From assembly GCA_022827045.1 (NCBI GenBank), contig JAJDTQ010000050.1:1-49548 (forward strand): 49,548 bases of DNA, given 5' to 3'. Position 1 is the first letter of the stretch; each line of letters opens with the position of its first letter. This stretch comes from Candidatus Binatia bacterium (GTDB lineage Bacteria > Desulfobacterota_B > Binatia > UBA9968 > JAJDTQ01). Of the stretch, positions 8,682 through 17,947 are shown one piece after another. The translations under genes and the position numbers were made by a program. The notes beneath the pieces were generated by a model that worked only from the letters and a program-made list of their open reading frames with translations, ran no database searches and had not been told where the DNA came from.

Positions 8682-9902
8682 TCAGGATGAAACCGAGCCT
8701 TCGAGTTCCTCGCGCTCGGCCTCGGAAACCCATCGCTCGTAGGCCGTGATAACCACGGTCTGGTTCTTGTCCGGATCCCGCATGACGTTCTTGGGATCGC
8801 GCCCGAGCCGGACGTTCTCGATCTCCTTGAGATACATGCTGCGCAGGCGGATGATGCCGTCGTCGATGGTGGACGAGAGGTTTTCCTTCTCCCGGTCCAC
8901 CCTCGGACCCAGGCTGTCCACCACCATGCCGTCCTCGATGAAGTGGAGCGGCGGGATGTCGTAGCCAAGCACCGGATTGTCCGAGTCCCGGTACTCCTTG
9001 TAGGGCTCGATGAAGTCCTTGGGAGGCATCCAGCGCTTGCTGAACGGATCCCCTTCGTACTTGCCGGGATTGTCCGCCGGCTTGAACCGCACCCGCATGA
9101 GCAGCGTATGCGTGTCGTCAATGGGCACGCTCCAGCGCGCCGCCGACACCGGCGTGCCGCCAGACGGACCCTTGAGGTAGCGGCCGCCGCTGCCGCCGCA
9201 GCTTATGCCCGGCATGAGCAGGTGGTGCTCGCGGTAGTTGAACTCTCCGGGCTTGTCGGACTCCCGGTAGGCCTTGTAGACGAGCCCCCACCGGGTCTCC
9301 TCGAATCCCAGGTCGGGCTCGGTGCTGCGGATATCCGGCCACGCACCGCCGTGGGTGAAGCTCGGGTGCACCGGGTCGAGGCCGTTCTCCACGCACTGCA
9401 ACCAGTTGCAGTCCTGAAGCCCCTGCACCGTAACGTAGGTCTCGCCGTCCCCCACTAGGAAGTCATACCGCGGCAGCAGCGGAGCCGGCTGCGGCCCGAG
9501 ATAGGCGAACACCAGCCCGCCCAGTTCCTCCACCGGATAGGCGAGCTGGCGGATGCCATCCTTGAGCTTGCTTTCCGGCGGCTCGCCGGGAGTCTGGAGG
9601 AGGCGGCCCTCGACGTCGTACAGCCAGCCGTGGTACCGGCAGCGCAGGCCGCCCGTCTCGACGTCGCCCAGGCACAAGTTCGCACGCCGGTGCGCGCAGT
9701 ACGCCCCCAACACCCCCGCCCTACCCTTGCCGTCCCGGAACAGCACGAGGTCCTCGCCCATGACGCGGATGAACGTCGGCTTGTCCTTGAGATGCGCCGA
9801 GATCCCGACCGGCCACCAGTAGCGCCGCAGCAACTCCCCCATCGGCGTGCTGCTCCCTGTCTGGGTTAGGATCGCGTTCTCCTGCCGGGTCGTCATCTCC
9901 AT
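8682..9902 (-). CDS. Rieske [2Fe-2S] aromatic ring-hydroxylating oxygenase, alpha subunit
   Basis: The 406-residue protein has an N-terminal Rieske cluster motif, CAHRRANL near residue 68 and CRYHGW near 88 (CxH...CxxH). In the catalytic domain, ENGLDPVHPSFTH near residue 175 gives the D/E-x-x-H-x4-H mononuclear iron site with the bridging Asp. It is of the phthalate/vanillate demethylase-like (group A) type, which works with a separate reductase; none is present nearby. The start is supported by GGAAGGTGG upstream. It is followed by the cupin gene. Likely substrates are aromatic or heterocyclic acids or ethers, but the sequence does not show which. Confidence 0.9.
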   Translation of the reverse strand: MEMTTRQENAILTQTGSSTPMGELLRRYWWPVGISAHLKDKPTFIRVMGEDLVLFRDGKGRAGVLGAYCAHRRANLCLGDVETGGLRCRYHGWLYDVEGRLLQTPGEPPESKLKDGIRQLAYPVEELGGLVFAYLGPQPAPLLPRYDFLVGDGETYVTVQGLQDCNWLQCVENGLDPVHPSFTHGGAWPDIRSTEPDLGFEETRWGLVYKAYRESDKPGEFNYREHHLLMPGISCGGSGGRYLKGPSGGTPVSAARWSVPIDDTHTLLMRVRFKPADNPGKYEGDPFSKRWMPPKDFIEPYKEYRDSDNPVLGYDIPPLHFIEDGMVVDSLGPRVDREKENLSSTIDDGIIRLRSMYLKEIENVRLGRDPKNVMRDPDKNQTVVITAYERWVSEAEREELEGSVSS

Positions 9903-10293
9903 GGACGGCCACCTTCCGGTTCAGTGCCTTCGTCGAGGACCTCCCTATAGGTCAGGTGGTCCCGGCGCGTCAAGGGCACCGACGTGAGGAGACGGGTGTA
10001 AGGGCGAGTTTCAAACTCACCCGTGGCCGCACTGCTCGCCCTGACGAGGCGACGGGTTGTGAGGGGATTTACAGACTCGCCGATAGGTTAGCCCTATGTG
10101 TGATTCAATCGAGCCATTGACGTGGCGTATGGACACGTCAGGTTACTGCACGACGAACCACTGGCCGGCAGCGTTGCGGCAGGCCGAATTTCGTAAGCCT
10201 GGTTGGCACGATCATTAATCGAGGAAATCGACGCGCACGCGGGTGGAGAAACCTGCGCCTGAATGTGGTTCCATTGCTCGTGTTGAGCAAGGC
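9903..10293. other. Intergenic stretch without a supportable gene
   Basis: 391 bases between the Rieske gene and the lipoprotein gene. It holds one copy of the TTTCAAA palindromic repeat (9993-10025). A 70-codon minus-strand frame at 10094-10306 has no recognisable domain and overlaps the next gene, so it is not called. It marks the transition into lower-GC accessory DNA. Confidence 0.5.
9993..10025. repeat. Interspersed palindromic repeat, TTTCAAA family
   Basis: GGGTGTAAGGGCGAGTTTC followed by AAACTCACCC. Other members are at 16362, 21217, 21784 and 33757. Confidence 0.6.
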
Positions 10294-11742
10294 CTATTTT
10301 GAACACTGAGCAAACCGGGCTCCGCCGGCACCTCTTTGCAGCGAACAGCTATACCCCCCGCTCCTACAATTGGCGAGCGCCCTCGTCTCAGCTGCAGATC
10401 TTGTACTTCCTAGCCCGCTCCATAGCTTGCATTGTCCTCGGGAATTTTCGCCATATGCAAGCGCGCCACATTCGTTACCAGCACCGTAGGCACTACCAAA
10501 CTTCTGGACCCTGCAGTTTACTCCACCCTGCTGGTGACATCCATTGAGGGCCGCGAACTCAGCTTCAACTTCGTTGCTGTGATTCCACGCCATGTAGACC
10601 GCATAATCTTGTGAACACGGGGTGCTTTGGTCTCTCTTGAGGCCGAACCCTATCGCGCCATAGAGCTCGGTACGATCAACGTCCAAGACCTGGAAGCTGA
10701 GTTCGGCTGTTGCGCCGTGCGGGTCGCGCGCCGTTACGGTGATCGTCACCGTGCCGCTCGAGAACGCCTGCACGGCGGTGAACGTCAGCGTGCCGCCCGA
10801 CATCGAGGCCCGCACGAAGTCGGACGCACTCGACCTCGCGGAATAGGTCAACCTGTCCCCGTCGGGGTCGGAGAAATTATCCGAAACGTCGACGTCCCCG
10901 CTTTGCCCCACGGTCATGCTGGCCACGTCCCGGATCCCGTGCCGCACAACAGGAGCACGGTTGCTCGGTTGCCGGAACGTTGTCGTCAACCTGAAGCTTT
11001 GCGACGCGGTGAGGCCGCCGGGATCCGTTGCGGTTACGGTGATGGTTGCGGCTCCGTCGACCCCCGACCTCACGTTCAGTTGGTTACCCGTTGCCGAAAC
11101 CGCGGCAATGAAAACATTGGTAGTGGTCGCATTGTAAGTCAGCCTGTCGCCGTCGGGGTCCGAGAAGTATGAGGCCAGGTTGAAAGTCCATGTCCTGCGC
11201 TGATCTTCCAGCGAGGATACCGTATGCGTCAGATCCTGAAACCGGGTCCTGATGACCGGTGTCCGGTTGCGCGAGGTCGTTTGCCTCACGGTTACCCGGA
11301 ACTGTTGCCTGGCGGTAAGCCCACCGGGGTCTCTGGCGGTGACCGTGATGGTTGCGGTGCCGCTGCGCAATCCGACAACGGCAACTCGTTCTTCGTCGTC
11401 GATAAGCTCCGCAACCCGTGGTTCCACAACACCGGGGTCGCTTGATCGCACGCTGTAGCCGAGGGTATCTCCGTCGGGGTCGGAGAAGTAATGGTCGAGG
11501 CCTTGTGGTGTTAGCCACCTCGCTCTGGTCGGATCCCCGGCGTCCAGAGCGAGAACTATGGTAATCGTTGCCGGCACAATCATTCGCGCGACCACTGGCG
11601 CACGGTTGCCAGGCGGCAACACGACCGTCCCATTACCGCCTCCCCCGCCATCACCGCCTCCTCCACAAGACGCCAACCCCACAAACACGATTCCGGCAAT
11701 AACGAGGCTCAATATTGTTCGCGAGAAAGCAATCTTACTCAT
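10294..11742 (-). CDS. Lipoprotein with cadherin-like repeats and DUF4189 domain
   Basis: The start is ATG 11742, with AAAGGTG about eight bases upstream. The signal SLVIAGIVFVGLASC ends in a lipobox with Cys26, followed by a Gly/Asp linker. Three Ig/cadherin-like repeats of about 100 residues follow. Each has NRAPV or NRTPV at its start, FSDPDGD(R/T)L in the middle and TITVTARDPGG near the end, and the DPDGD segments suggest Ca2+ binding. The last ~115 residues (YGAIGFGLKRDQ to the Cys-rich end) resemble DUF4189, a secreted Cys-rich domain. It lies 42 bases downstream of the inverse-autotransporter gene, so both may be one surface unit. An adhesive or envelope role is inferred. Confidence 0.8.
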   Translation of the reverse strand: MSKIAFSRTILSLVIAGIVFVGLASCGGGGDGGGGGNGTVVLPPGNRAPVVARMIVPATITIVLALDAGDPTRARWLTPQGLDHYFSDPDGDTLGYSVRSSDPGVVEPRVAELIDDEERVAVVGLRSGTATITVTARDPGGLTARQQFRVTVRQTTSRNRTPVIRTRFQDLTHTVSSLEDQRRTWTFNLASYFSDPDGDRLTYNATTTNVFIAAVSATGNQLNVRSGVDGAATITVTATDPGGLTASQSFRLTTTFRQPSNRAPVVRHGIRDVASMTVGQSGDVDVSDNFSDPDGDRLTYSARSSASDFVRASMSGGTLTFTAVQAFSSGTVTITVTARDPHGATAELSFQVLDVDRTELYGAIGFGLKRDQSTPCSQDYAVYMAWNHSNEVEAEFAALNGCHQQGGVNCRVQKFGSAYGAGNECGALAYGENSRGQCKLWSGLGSTRSAAETRALANCRSGGYSCSLQRGAGGARFAQCSK

Positions 11743-11784
11743 GGGGATGGACACCTTTCGATTGGGTGCGGCGGTGTTTCGCTC

Positions 11785-13152
11785 TCACGAGGCCATGGAT
11801 ACGGTGGCGCCCAAGCTCCGCGGCTGCTCCATGTTGTCGTTCCGCAGAAGCGTGATCGAGACGGTGCTGCTCGCTGTACCCTTCCGAATCGTGGTCTCGA
11901 CGGGCTCGTCAACGAAGTCCTCTCCTGCCACCACAGGATTCTCCCCGTCTCCCGGAACGAGCCGCACCACCACCCGAATGTCTTCCGGAGCAACAGCCGG
12001 CAACAACACCTTCAACCGGACCGCTTCACCGCTGCCGACCGCGTCCTGCAGGAACCGGACCCGCGCCTTCCCTACGAGGCCGGATGCGCTCTGCCGCTTG
12101 GCGACCCTGATCGGGCCAATGTCTTCGATCGGCCGCCACAAGTCCTCAGCCGTTGGCGGTGAATGGTCCGCAGCCACACCCAAGCCTTTCCAGGCAGGCC
12201 GCTCTGGCGGACCGCCGAACGGCAATTGAAGCGCCACTTGAAAGCTGCTGGAACCCTTGCCTCTGCCGATGCCGTCGTAGCCGGCGCCGAACTTGAGCCA
12301 CGGGTGCGGGCGCCAGTCGAGATCCACGCGGGCGCCCGCATTCCACTGATTGGAGCCGTCCTCGGCCCTCCAGCGATAACCGACCGTGTTGAGACGGAGA
12401 GTTGTGGTCAGATCGAAGCGCATCCCAAGCTCCAGGCCCTCGAGGGCGCGCTCCTCGTAGCCGGAGCTGCCTGGGCGCCAGCCCGTGATAGGAACATAGT
12501 AGCGGAACGAACCGATGCCCCACCGCCCGGTATAGTCGAGCCCAGGTACCAGTACCCTGTGTCCACGCTCGGCATTGAACAGATGAAACGCCGAGATTCC
12601 AAATATGTCCGCGTCCGGGGCGCCTGAAATCCGAAGGCGGTGGACCATTCCATGTCGCAGGTCGTTGCGGAAGAGGCTGGAACCGGAGCCGTCCCACGAA
12701 CGGGTAACGCCCTGCTGAAAGAAAAACGCGGAAACCCCTTGCCGGCTGACCGGCAATGTCGCACCTGCGAACGGAAGCACCATGTCGATGTCGCCCTCTA
12801 TTCCGACCCTGCCAGGGAGTGGGGAATACGTCAGGTTTCCGGCGACCTGGAAGTGCCGCCCGAACACCGTTTTTCCGTATGCGTCTCCCAGGCGCAGGCT
12901 TTCGTCCAGCATGAGCTTCAAGCCGTTGCCAAACAGGCAACGCGTTCCCTTCGACACCGTGTCGTTGAGCGCGTCCTCGCAACTGCTCGCGTGGATCAGG
13001 TAGTCGTTCCAAAACCCGCCAACCGAATCCGCACGCGCAATGGAAGGAGTGATGCAGAGCGCGACCACCAGCGTGAACGCACATGCGGCTCGCCGGATGA
13101 AACGGGGACACGACAACGTTCGACGAACCTCAGTGATCTCGCTCTCCGTCAT
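11785..13152 (-). CDS. Inverse autotransporter beta-barrel protein
   Basis: GGAGGTAAGCCG precedes the ATG. A signal peptide (CAFTLVVALCITPSIARA) is likely cut after residue 41. The next ~280 residues have the alternating pattern of the inverse autotransporter barrel of intimin/invasin proteins (for example VAGNLTYSPLPGRVGIEGDID and NQWNAGARVDLDWRPHPWLKFGAGYDG). The C-terminal ~90 residues resemble a single Calx-beta-like domain. Known inverse autotransporters carry long passenger repeats; this one has almost none. The following gene encodes a lipoprotein rich in repeats, which may supply that role in trans. This is inference. The start is firm. Confidence 0.78.
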   Translation of the reverse strand: MTESEITEVRRTLSCPRFIRRAACAFTLVVALCITPSIARADSVGGFWNDYLIHASSCEDALNDTVSKGTRCLFGNGLKLMLDESLRLGDAYGKTVFGRHFQVAGNLTYSPLPGRVGIEGDIDMVLPFAGATLPVSRQGVSAFFFQQGVTRSWDGSGSSLFRNDLRHGMVHRLRISGAPDADIFGISAFHLFNAERGHRVLVPGLDYTGRWGIGSFRYYVPITGWRPGSSGYEERALEGLELGMRFDLTTTLRLNTVGYRWRAEDGSNQWNAGARVDLDWRPHPWLKFGAGYDGIGRGKGSSSFQVALQLPFGGPPERPAWKGLGVAADHSPPTAEDLWRPIEDIGPIRVAKRQSASGLVGKARVRFLQDAVGSGEAVRLKVLLPAVAPEDIRVVVRLVPGDGENPVVAGEDFVDEPVETTIRKGTASSTVSITLLRNDNMEQPRSLGATVSMAS

Positions 13153-13190
13153 CGGCTTACCTCCGTCAGGTATTTTGCGAATGGCTTGAG

Positions 13191-13715
13191 TTAGACCCGT
13201 GCCTCTCCGTCGCGAAGAGCACTCTTTTCAACCGCGAGGGCCACGTTGGGAACCGTCAACATTCCTTGCTTGAACGTAACCCGCACTGCCTTGAGGCTGT
13301 CACAGCCGTAGCGTATCGCCAGCATCGACAGCACTTCGGTCAACTCGTTCATTCCGTACTCGCCCACGCCGCCAAGGGTGTGTTGAATGGCGTAGTCGGC
13401 GGCCTTGAACGCGGCCACCACCCTGTCTTCGTGGATGCCGCCATCAATCCGTCGCGGTTCGACGGACGGCCCCTCGCCATCGCGCCGGCGCTTGTCGTCG
13501 GGTCCCGGCTTCAACGGCACGATGGTCGGCAGTTCGACACCAAGAGCTTGGGCGATCTCCATTGCGGTCCGAAGCCGGACTCTTTTCCCCGTCTCTGCCC
13601 TTTGTATTGTCCGCTCGCTGCAACCGGTCCTTTCGGCGAAACTGGCTTGGGTGAGCCCGAGGTTGGTTCGCCACAGGGCCACTTTTTCTCCGTTGATCGT
13701 AATTTTTCGGTTCAT
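13191..13715 (-). CDS. XRE-family helix-turn-helix regulator
   Basis: The N-terminal ~60 residues form a Cro/CI-type helix-turn-helix: LGLTQASFAERTGCSERTIQ, then RAETGKRVRLRTAMEIAQALGVELPTI. ATG 13715 is preferred; a GTG nine bases further up is possible. The rest (~110 residues) is of unknown fold. Its helix-turn-helix is closely similar to that of the regulator encoded at 24680-25213, including the RLRTA and LPTI(V/M)PL ends, but the C-terminal halves differ. It lies just upstream of the inverse autotransporter gene on the same strand, so it may control that island. Confidence 0.83.
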   Translation of the reverse strand: MNRKITINGEKVALWRTNLGLTQASFAERTGCSERTIQRAETGKRVRLRTAMEIAQALGVELPTIVPLKPGPDDKRRRDGEGPSVEPRRIDGGIHEDRVVAAFKAADYAIQHTLGGVGEYGMNELTEVLSMLAIRYGCDSLKAVRVTFKQGMLTVPNVALAVEKSALRDGEARV

Positions 13716-14010
13716 TCCGGTCACGGGTAAAAAGTTACTGGACCTGAACTTGCGCGCACAATGTCTGATGGACGCCAGAAGAACGACAGTCGGATGACAC
13801 TTCTTTCTTTAACGGTTTCGAAGTATCGGGGCGCCGCCGAACAGCACGCGGTCTTCATGCTCACGTCCACATCGGCGATCCGCGCAACGGCGACTCGCAT
13901 CTTTGCGAACCACGAGTATGGTGCGGGGCGGTTGCCCAGGAGTGTATCCGAGTAGTCGAATACGACCCCTCTCCCTGTGGGAGAGAGGTGGCAAGAGGCC
14001 GGGTGAGGGC
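13716..14010. other. Intergenic stretch with a CCCTC palindromic repeat
   Basis: About 295 bases. The last part (13965-14010) is a hairpin repeat (CCCCTCTCCCTGTGGGAGAG core followed by GCCGGGTGAGGGC) that abuts the lipA stop. The remainder shows no gene. Confidence 0.6.
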
Positions 14011-14898
14011 CTAGCGCTGGAGCATCTTCTCCACGAAGAACTCCGCGGCCCGGTAGGAGCTGCGCACCATGGGGCCCGCGGCGACGTAGCGGAAGCCGAG
14101 CTTCATGCCCCGTTCCTCGTACTCCCGGAAACGGTCCGGGTGCAGAAACTCGGCCACGGGGACGTGCTTTCTGGTGGGCTGGAGGTACTGGCCCAGGGTG
14201 AGGATGTCGACGTCTTGCCCGCGCAGGTCCCGCATCGTCTCCAGCACCTCCTCGACAGATTCACCGAGGCCCAGCAGGATGGCGGTCTTGGTGTACATGC
14301 GGGGGTCAAGGGCCTTGACGTTGGCCAGCACTTCCAGAGTCTGCTCATAACCGCAGCGCGCGTCCCGCGCGTAGCGGGTGAGGCGCCGGACGGTCTCGAT
14401 GTTCTGGCCGATGACCTGCGGCGCGGCGTCGACAACCTTCCCCAGGGCACGCACGTCGCCGCGAAAGTCGGGAATCAGCGCTTCGATGATCAGATCCGGG
14501 CAACGGCGCCGGGTTTCCCGGATGGTATCGGCGAAGACGCCGGCGCCCCCGTCCTCCAGGTCGTCGCGGTCCACGGAGGTGATGACCACGTAGCGGAGGT
14601 TCATGCGCGCCAGCGCTTCGGCCACGCGCCTCGGTTCGTCCGGATCGACCGGGGCTCCCGACCTGGCGGTCTTGACCGCGCAGAACCGGCACCCGCGGGT
14701 GCAGATGTCCCCGAGGATCATGATGGTGGCAGTGCCGGACCGCCAGCACTCCGCGAGATTGGGGCAGCGCGCCTCTTCGCAGACCGTGTGCAGCTTCAGC
14801 CCGCGGAGGTTGTCCTTGAGGTGGTTGTATTCGGCGCCGGCGGGGAGCCGGACCTTGAGCCACGGGGGCTTGTGTGGCGGTTGCGGGCGTGCGTCCAT
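14011..14898 (-). CDS. lipA: Lipoyl synthase
   Basis: Radical-SAM enzyme that inserts two sulfurs into protein-bound octanoyl groups. The auxiliary cluster motif CEEARCPNLAEC and the radical-SAM motif CTRGCRFC are both present, and the C-terminal RSSYRA supplies the conserved Ser that ligates the auxiliary cluster. The 295-residue length is normal. ATG 14898 is chosen; a GTG directly before it is in frame. No lipB or lipoate-dependent enzyme gene is adjacent, so octanoate transfer must be encoded elsewhere. Confidence 0.96.
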   Translation of the reverse strand: MDARPQPPHKPPWLKVRLPAGAEYNHLKDNLRGLKLHTVCEEARCPNLAECWRSGTATIMILGDICTRGCRFCAVKTARSGAPVDPDEPRRVAEALARMNLRYVVITSVDRDDLEDGGAGVFADTIRETRRRCPDLIIEALIPDFRGDVRALGKVVDAAPQVIGQNIETVRRLTRYARDARCGYEQTLEVLANVKALDPRMYTKTAILLGLGESVEEVLETMRDLRGQDVDILTLGQYLQPTRKHVPVAEFLHPDRFREYEERGMKLGFRYVAAGPMVRSSYRAAEFFVEKMLQR

Positions 14899-15053
14899 CA
14901 CGTTTTTCAGATTAACCGACGGCCCGGGGAAAGGCTATCGAAGTGCCCGCCGGGATGCTTGTGGCAGGACTCCGGGTCAGGCCCCGGGATGCCGGAGGGC
15001 GAACCCAACGTCATCCCGGGGCTTAACCCAGGACCCCGACGCCACACACTCGG

Positions 15054-16349
15054 TCAGGGCTCGTAGTAGCCTCCCACAATAGCGTCGTGCCAGAGCCGGC
15101 ACACCGGCGGTACGATGCCGTGCGGGAGATCGTCGTAAGTGAGGCCCCAGGTATGGATGCCGGCGCCCAGGGAGACGCACGCGACCTTGGGCGCGGGGTC
15201 CATCTTCGCGTACAGCGGCAACGCGTCGCAGCACCGTTGCAAGGTGACGGTGTCGTCGTCCAGGCCGTGGAGCGAGAGCACGGGCGGAACCGGCTTGGCA
15301 CCCGGGCCGGAAAGCTCCCTGAGATACCCGAGATAGTGGGCAACCAGTTCCTGTTCCGCCGCCGCTCCCATCTTGAGCCGGCGCGCGGTGACGCGGGCGG
15401 CCTGCTTCAGCGCCGCAGCGCCATTCTTGTGAACGAAGTCCTCGGCCTTGAAGTTGGTGCGCTTCTTGCCCACCTCCCACTTCTCCATGGTCAGCTCCAT
15501 CAGCATGGGCAAACCGTAGCCCTTGTCCTTGAGGCCCTCGTAGAGATAGCGGGCGGTGTCGCGCCAGGTCCGTAGCCGCAGGTGGTTGAAGGGGAACTCC
15601 CACTGGTCGCCGGTGGTGGCGGTGTAGATGTAGCCGAAGGTCGATGAGCCGTATCCCAGCACGCCGGCCACGTTGGCCACCCGTTGCGCCGCGATCATGG
15701 CGAAGGGTCCGCCGGTGGAGTGGCCGTGCACGTAGAGGGAGTATTCGGACTCCGGAAACTCCCGACGGCAGCTCTCCTTCAGTGCTTCCTCGAAGGCCAC
15801 GGGCCATGCGGCCATGCGGTGGTAGAACTCCGTGCCCTCCCGGGCCACCAGCGAGATGACGGTGCCGTAGCTCTCGCGCCGGGCCTCGTCCCTGGCGACC
15901 TCGTACTGGTCCGGGGTGATGCGGGTCTCCCGGATCCACAGCGGGGTCCGGCCGGTGCCGTCGGGCTCCAGCGTGTCGCCGGGCCAGTCCCTGGAAGGGT
16001 CCAGCAGGTAGAGGCGTCCGGGAAAGGTCATCAGCGTGACCTTGAAACCGAACTTGGTGGCAAGCATGCGCGCTACCGGCTCCAGGGACTTGTAGTCGGA
16101 GGTGCCGCCGTGCAGCAGGAAGATGCCCGCGCGCCTCCCGTCCGAAACCCTCGGCACACGGTCGCGATCCTCGGGCTCGTAGGTCATGGTGCCGATGTCC
16201 CAGTCCATGTCCAGGGCCTGGATGCGGAAGATGTCCTCGCGGTTCGTGACCGGGATGTCGGGCAGGGCGAGGGTCTCTTCGGATAACCTGACGACTTCGG
16301 GACGGGGGATCGTGTCGGGTGGCGACCAGGCGCCGGTTCGTTGGGTCAT
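15054..16349 (-). CDS. Alpha/beta hydrolase of unknown substrate
   Basis: The ATG has GGAGATTGCTGA upstream. The 431-residue protein has an oxyanion segment LLHGGTSDYKS near residue 80 and a nucleophile elbow HGHSTGG with Ser211. A late LSLHGLDDDTV supplies the probable Asp and AGIHTWGLTYDD the probable His. It is longer than a minimal hydrolase, with an insert between the first strands (residues ~115-170) and a lid-like region around 240-330. No signal peptide is seen. Its neighbours (a nucleoside transporter upstream on the same strand, lipA downstream) do not suggest a pathway. Annotated only to fold. Confidence 0.75.
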   Translation of the reverse strand: MTQRTGAWSPPDTIPRPEVVRLSEETLALPDIPVTNREDIFRIQALDMDWDIGTMTYEPEDRDRVPRVSDGRRAGIFLLHGGTSDYKSLEPVARMLATKFGFKVTLMTFPGRLYLLDPSRDWPGDTLEPDGTGRTPLWIRETRITPDQYEVARDEARRESYGTVISLVAREGTEFYHRMAAWPVAFEEALKESCRREFPESEYSLYVHGHSTGGPFAMIAAQRVANVAGVLGYGSSTFGYIYTATTGDQWEFPFNHLRLRTWRDTARYLYEGLKDKGYGLPMLMELTMEKWEVGKKRTNFKAEDFVHKNGAAALKQAARVTARRLKMGAAAEQELVAHYLGYLRELSGPGAKPVPPVLSLHGLDDDTVTLQRCCDALPLYAKMDPAPKVACVSLGAGIHTWGLTYDDLPHGIVPPVCRLWHDAIVGGYYEP

Positions 16350-16361
16350 TCAGCAATCTCC

Positions 16362-16393
16362 GTGGGTGTAAGGGCCGGCTTCAAACCGGCCAC
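16362..16393. repeat. Interspersed palindromic repeat, TTTCAAA family
   Basis: GTGGGTGTAAGGGCCGGCTT then CAAACCGGCCAC, between the hydrolase and nucleoside transporter genes. Confidence 0.6.
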
Positions 16394-16435
16394 GCCGTCT
16401 GAATGAGGATCGACCACTGGCCGCGGGTACTCGGA

Positions 16436-17752
16436 TCAGATCCCGAGCAACCCCTTCTGGCCGTAGTAGTAGAACCCGGCCAGGGCCCCGGTCATGAGAG
16501 TCGCGAGGGTGGCGCCCACCAGGGCGCGCAGGCCCAGGGAGGAGAGGTCGCCTCGACGCGAGGGCGCCAGGGCGCCGATGCCGCCGACGAAGACCCCCAC
16601 CGAGGCCACGTGGGCGAACCCGCACAGAGTGTACGAGAGAATCAGGATGCCGCGCGGTGAGATCGCCCCCTCGGCGCCGAGCCTCCCGAGCTCCTGGTAG
16701 GCCACCACCTCGGTGAGGATGGCGCGGCCCCCCAGGATACGCCCGGCGGCGACGATGTCGGTTCCGGGAAGGCCCAGCAGCCACGCCAGCGGCGTGAATA
16801 GCCATCCCAGGATGCGGCGGAGGTCCACCGGCCCGGCCAGCGCGTCGCTCAGCGGGGCCGTGAGCTTGGCGAGCCCGTAGTCGATGAGCGCCACGGCGCC
16901 CAGCACCGCGATGAGGAGCGTGGCGATGCCGGCGGCGAGCTTGAGCCCCTCCCAGGATCCGTCCATCAGGGCGGCCATGGTGTTGGGCTTGCGCTGGTCT
17001 TCGGCAATGGGCGGCACGGCGCCCATCGTCTCCGGGGCCCCGGTCTCGGGCAGCATGAGCTTGGAAGCGAGGGCGGCGGCCGGAATCGACATGATGGATG
17101 CGGACACGAGATGTCCGGTAATGAGCGGAAAGCTGTCCTTGAGGAACAGGACGTAGAGCGCCAGGGTCGTGGAGGCGACCGTCGACATGCCGCAGGTAAG
17201 CAGCGTCAGCAACTCGGAGCGCGTCATGCGGTCTATGTAGGGGCGCACGGTCATGGCCGACTCCACGCCGATGAAGATGTTGGACGAACCCGCCAGGGAC
17301 TCGGCGCCCGAAAGAGCCATGGTCCTGTGGAACAGGACGGCGAAGAGCTTCACGACGGGCTGGAGGATCCGCAGGTGGTAGAGCGCCGCCATCAGCGACG
17401 CGAAGAACACCACCGCCGGCAACACCTGCGTGGCCAGCACGAAGCCCACAGACGGCGACCCACCCGGAGTGGTCTCGCCCGGGTTGAGCGCCAAGGGACC
17501 GAAAAGGAAGCGGGCGCCTTCGTTTCCCGCTCTGAGGACGGCGATGACCGCGTCGTTGATCCAGATGAGGGCCGTACGGGTCCACGGAACCCAGAACACC
17601 ACCGCGCCCAGCACCAGCATCAGGCCCCCGGCCGTGAGCACCGTGCGCCAGGGAACGGGGCGCCTGAACCCGCCCACCGCCCAGGCCAGAAACGCCAGCG
17701 TGACGAGGCCCGCGAGGGAGCCGAGATTGAGCCAGCTCATGGTACGGTCCAT
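16436..17752 (-). CDS. Concentrative nucleoside transporter (NupC/CNT family)
   Basis: An integral membrane protein that should import nucleosides with H+ or Na+. The family signature GAESLAGSSNIFIGVESA near residue 150 and the later TEVVAYQELG and ILSYTLCGFAHVASVG are clear. Many hydrophobic segments are visible, starting WLNLGSLAGLVTLAFLAWAV. The start is uncertain: ATG 17752 (MDRTMSW) or the ATG four codons on fit CNT proteins, while a longer in-frame version to 17809 adds a charged stretch without homology. Adenine deaminase is encoded 26 kb away; no purine gene is adjacent. Confidence 0.9.
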   Translation of the reverse strand: MDRTMSWLNLGSLAGLVTLAFLAWAVGGFRRPVPWRTVLTAGGLMLVLGAVVFWVPWTRTALIWINDAVIAVLRAGNEGARFLFGPLALNPGETTPGGSPSVGFVLATQVLPAVVFFASLMAALYHLRILQPVVKLFAVLFHRTMALSGAESLAGSSNIFIGVESAMTVRPYIDRMTRSELLTLLTCGMSTVASTTLALYVLFLKDSFPLITGHLVSASIMSIPAAALASKLMLPETGAPETMGAVPPIAEDQRKPNTMAALMDGSWEGLKLAAGIATLLIAVLGAVALIDYGLAKLTAPLSDALAGPVDLRRILGWLFTPLAWLLGLPGTDIVAAGRILGGRAILTEVVAYQELGRLGAEGAISPRGILILSYTLCGFAHVASVGVFVGGIGALAPSRRGDLSSLGLRALVGATLATLMTGALAGFYYYGQKGLLGI

Positions 17753-17799
17753 AGCATGAGTCGTCGCCGGCGGGCCACTGGCGCGCGCCGGCGCCTTTC

Positions 17800-17828
17800 T
17801 TGACAACACCCATGGGTCAAGCTAATAC
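17800..17828 (+). promoter_or_regulatory. Candidate sigma-70 promoter for the amidohydrolase
   Basis: TTGACA (17800-17805), a 17-base spacer and TAATAC (17823-17828). The -35 element is one arm of CTTGAC...GTCAAG around CCATGG, which could be an operator. Position relative to the 17948 start is reasonable; found by eye only. Confidence 0.4.
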
Positions 17829-17947
17829 CGGACAAGAGCCGGAGCGGACGAACGGGAACGGAAGCGTCCATGCACACGGGCGGTGTCTGCGACCGGCGCC
17901 GTATCGACGAACACCAACCACCATACGGTCCTACCTGGAGGTTACCC

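Noticed and set aside
10094..10306. 70-codon minus-strand frame before the lipoprotein stop
   Set aside because: No domain, no good ribosome site, and it overlaps the 3' end of the upstream gene.
14977..16356. Long alternative minus-strand frame over the alpha/beta hydrolase
   Set aside because: No domain is visible and it shadows a gene with a clear catalytic motif and ribosome site.
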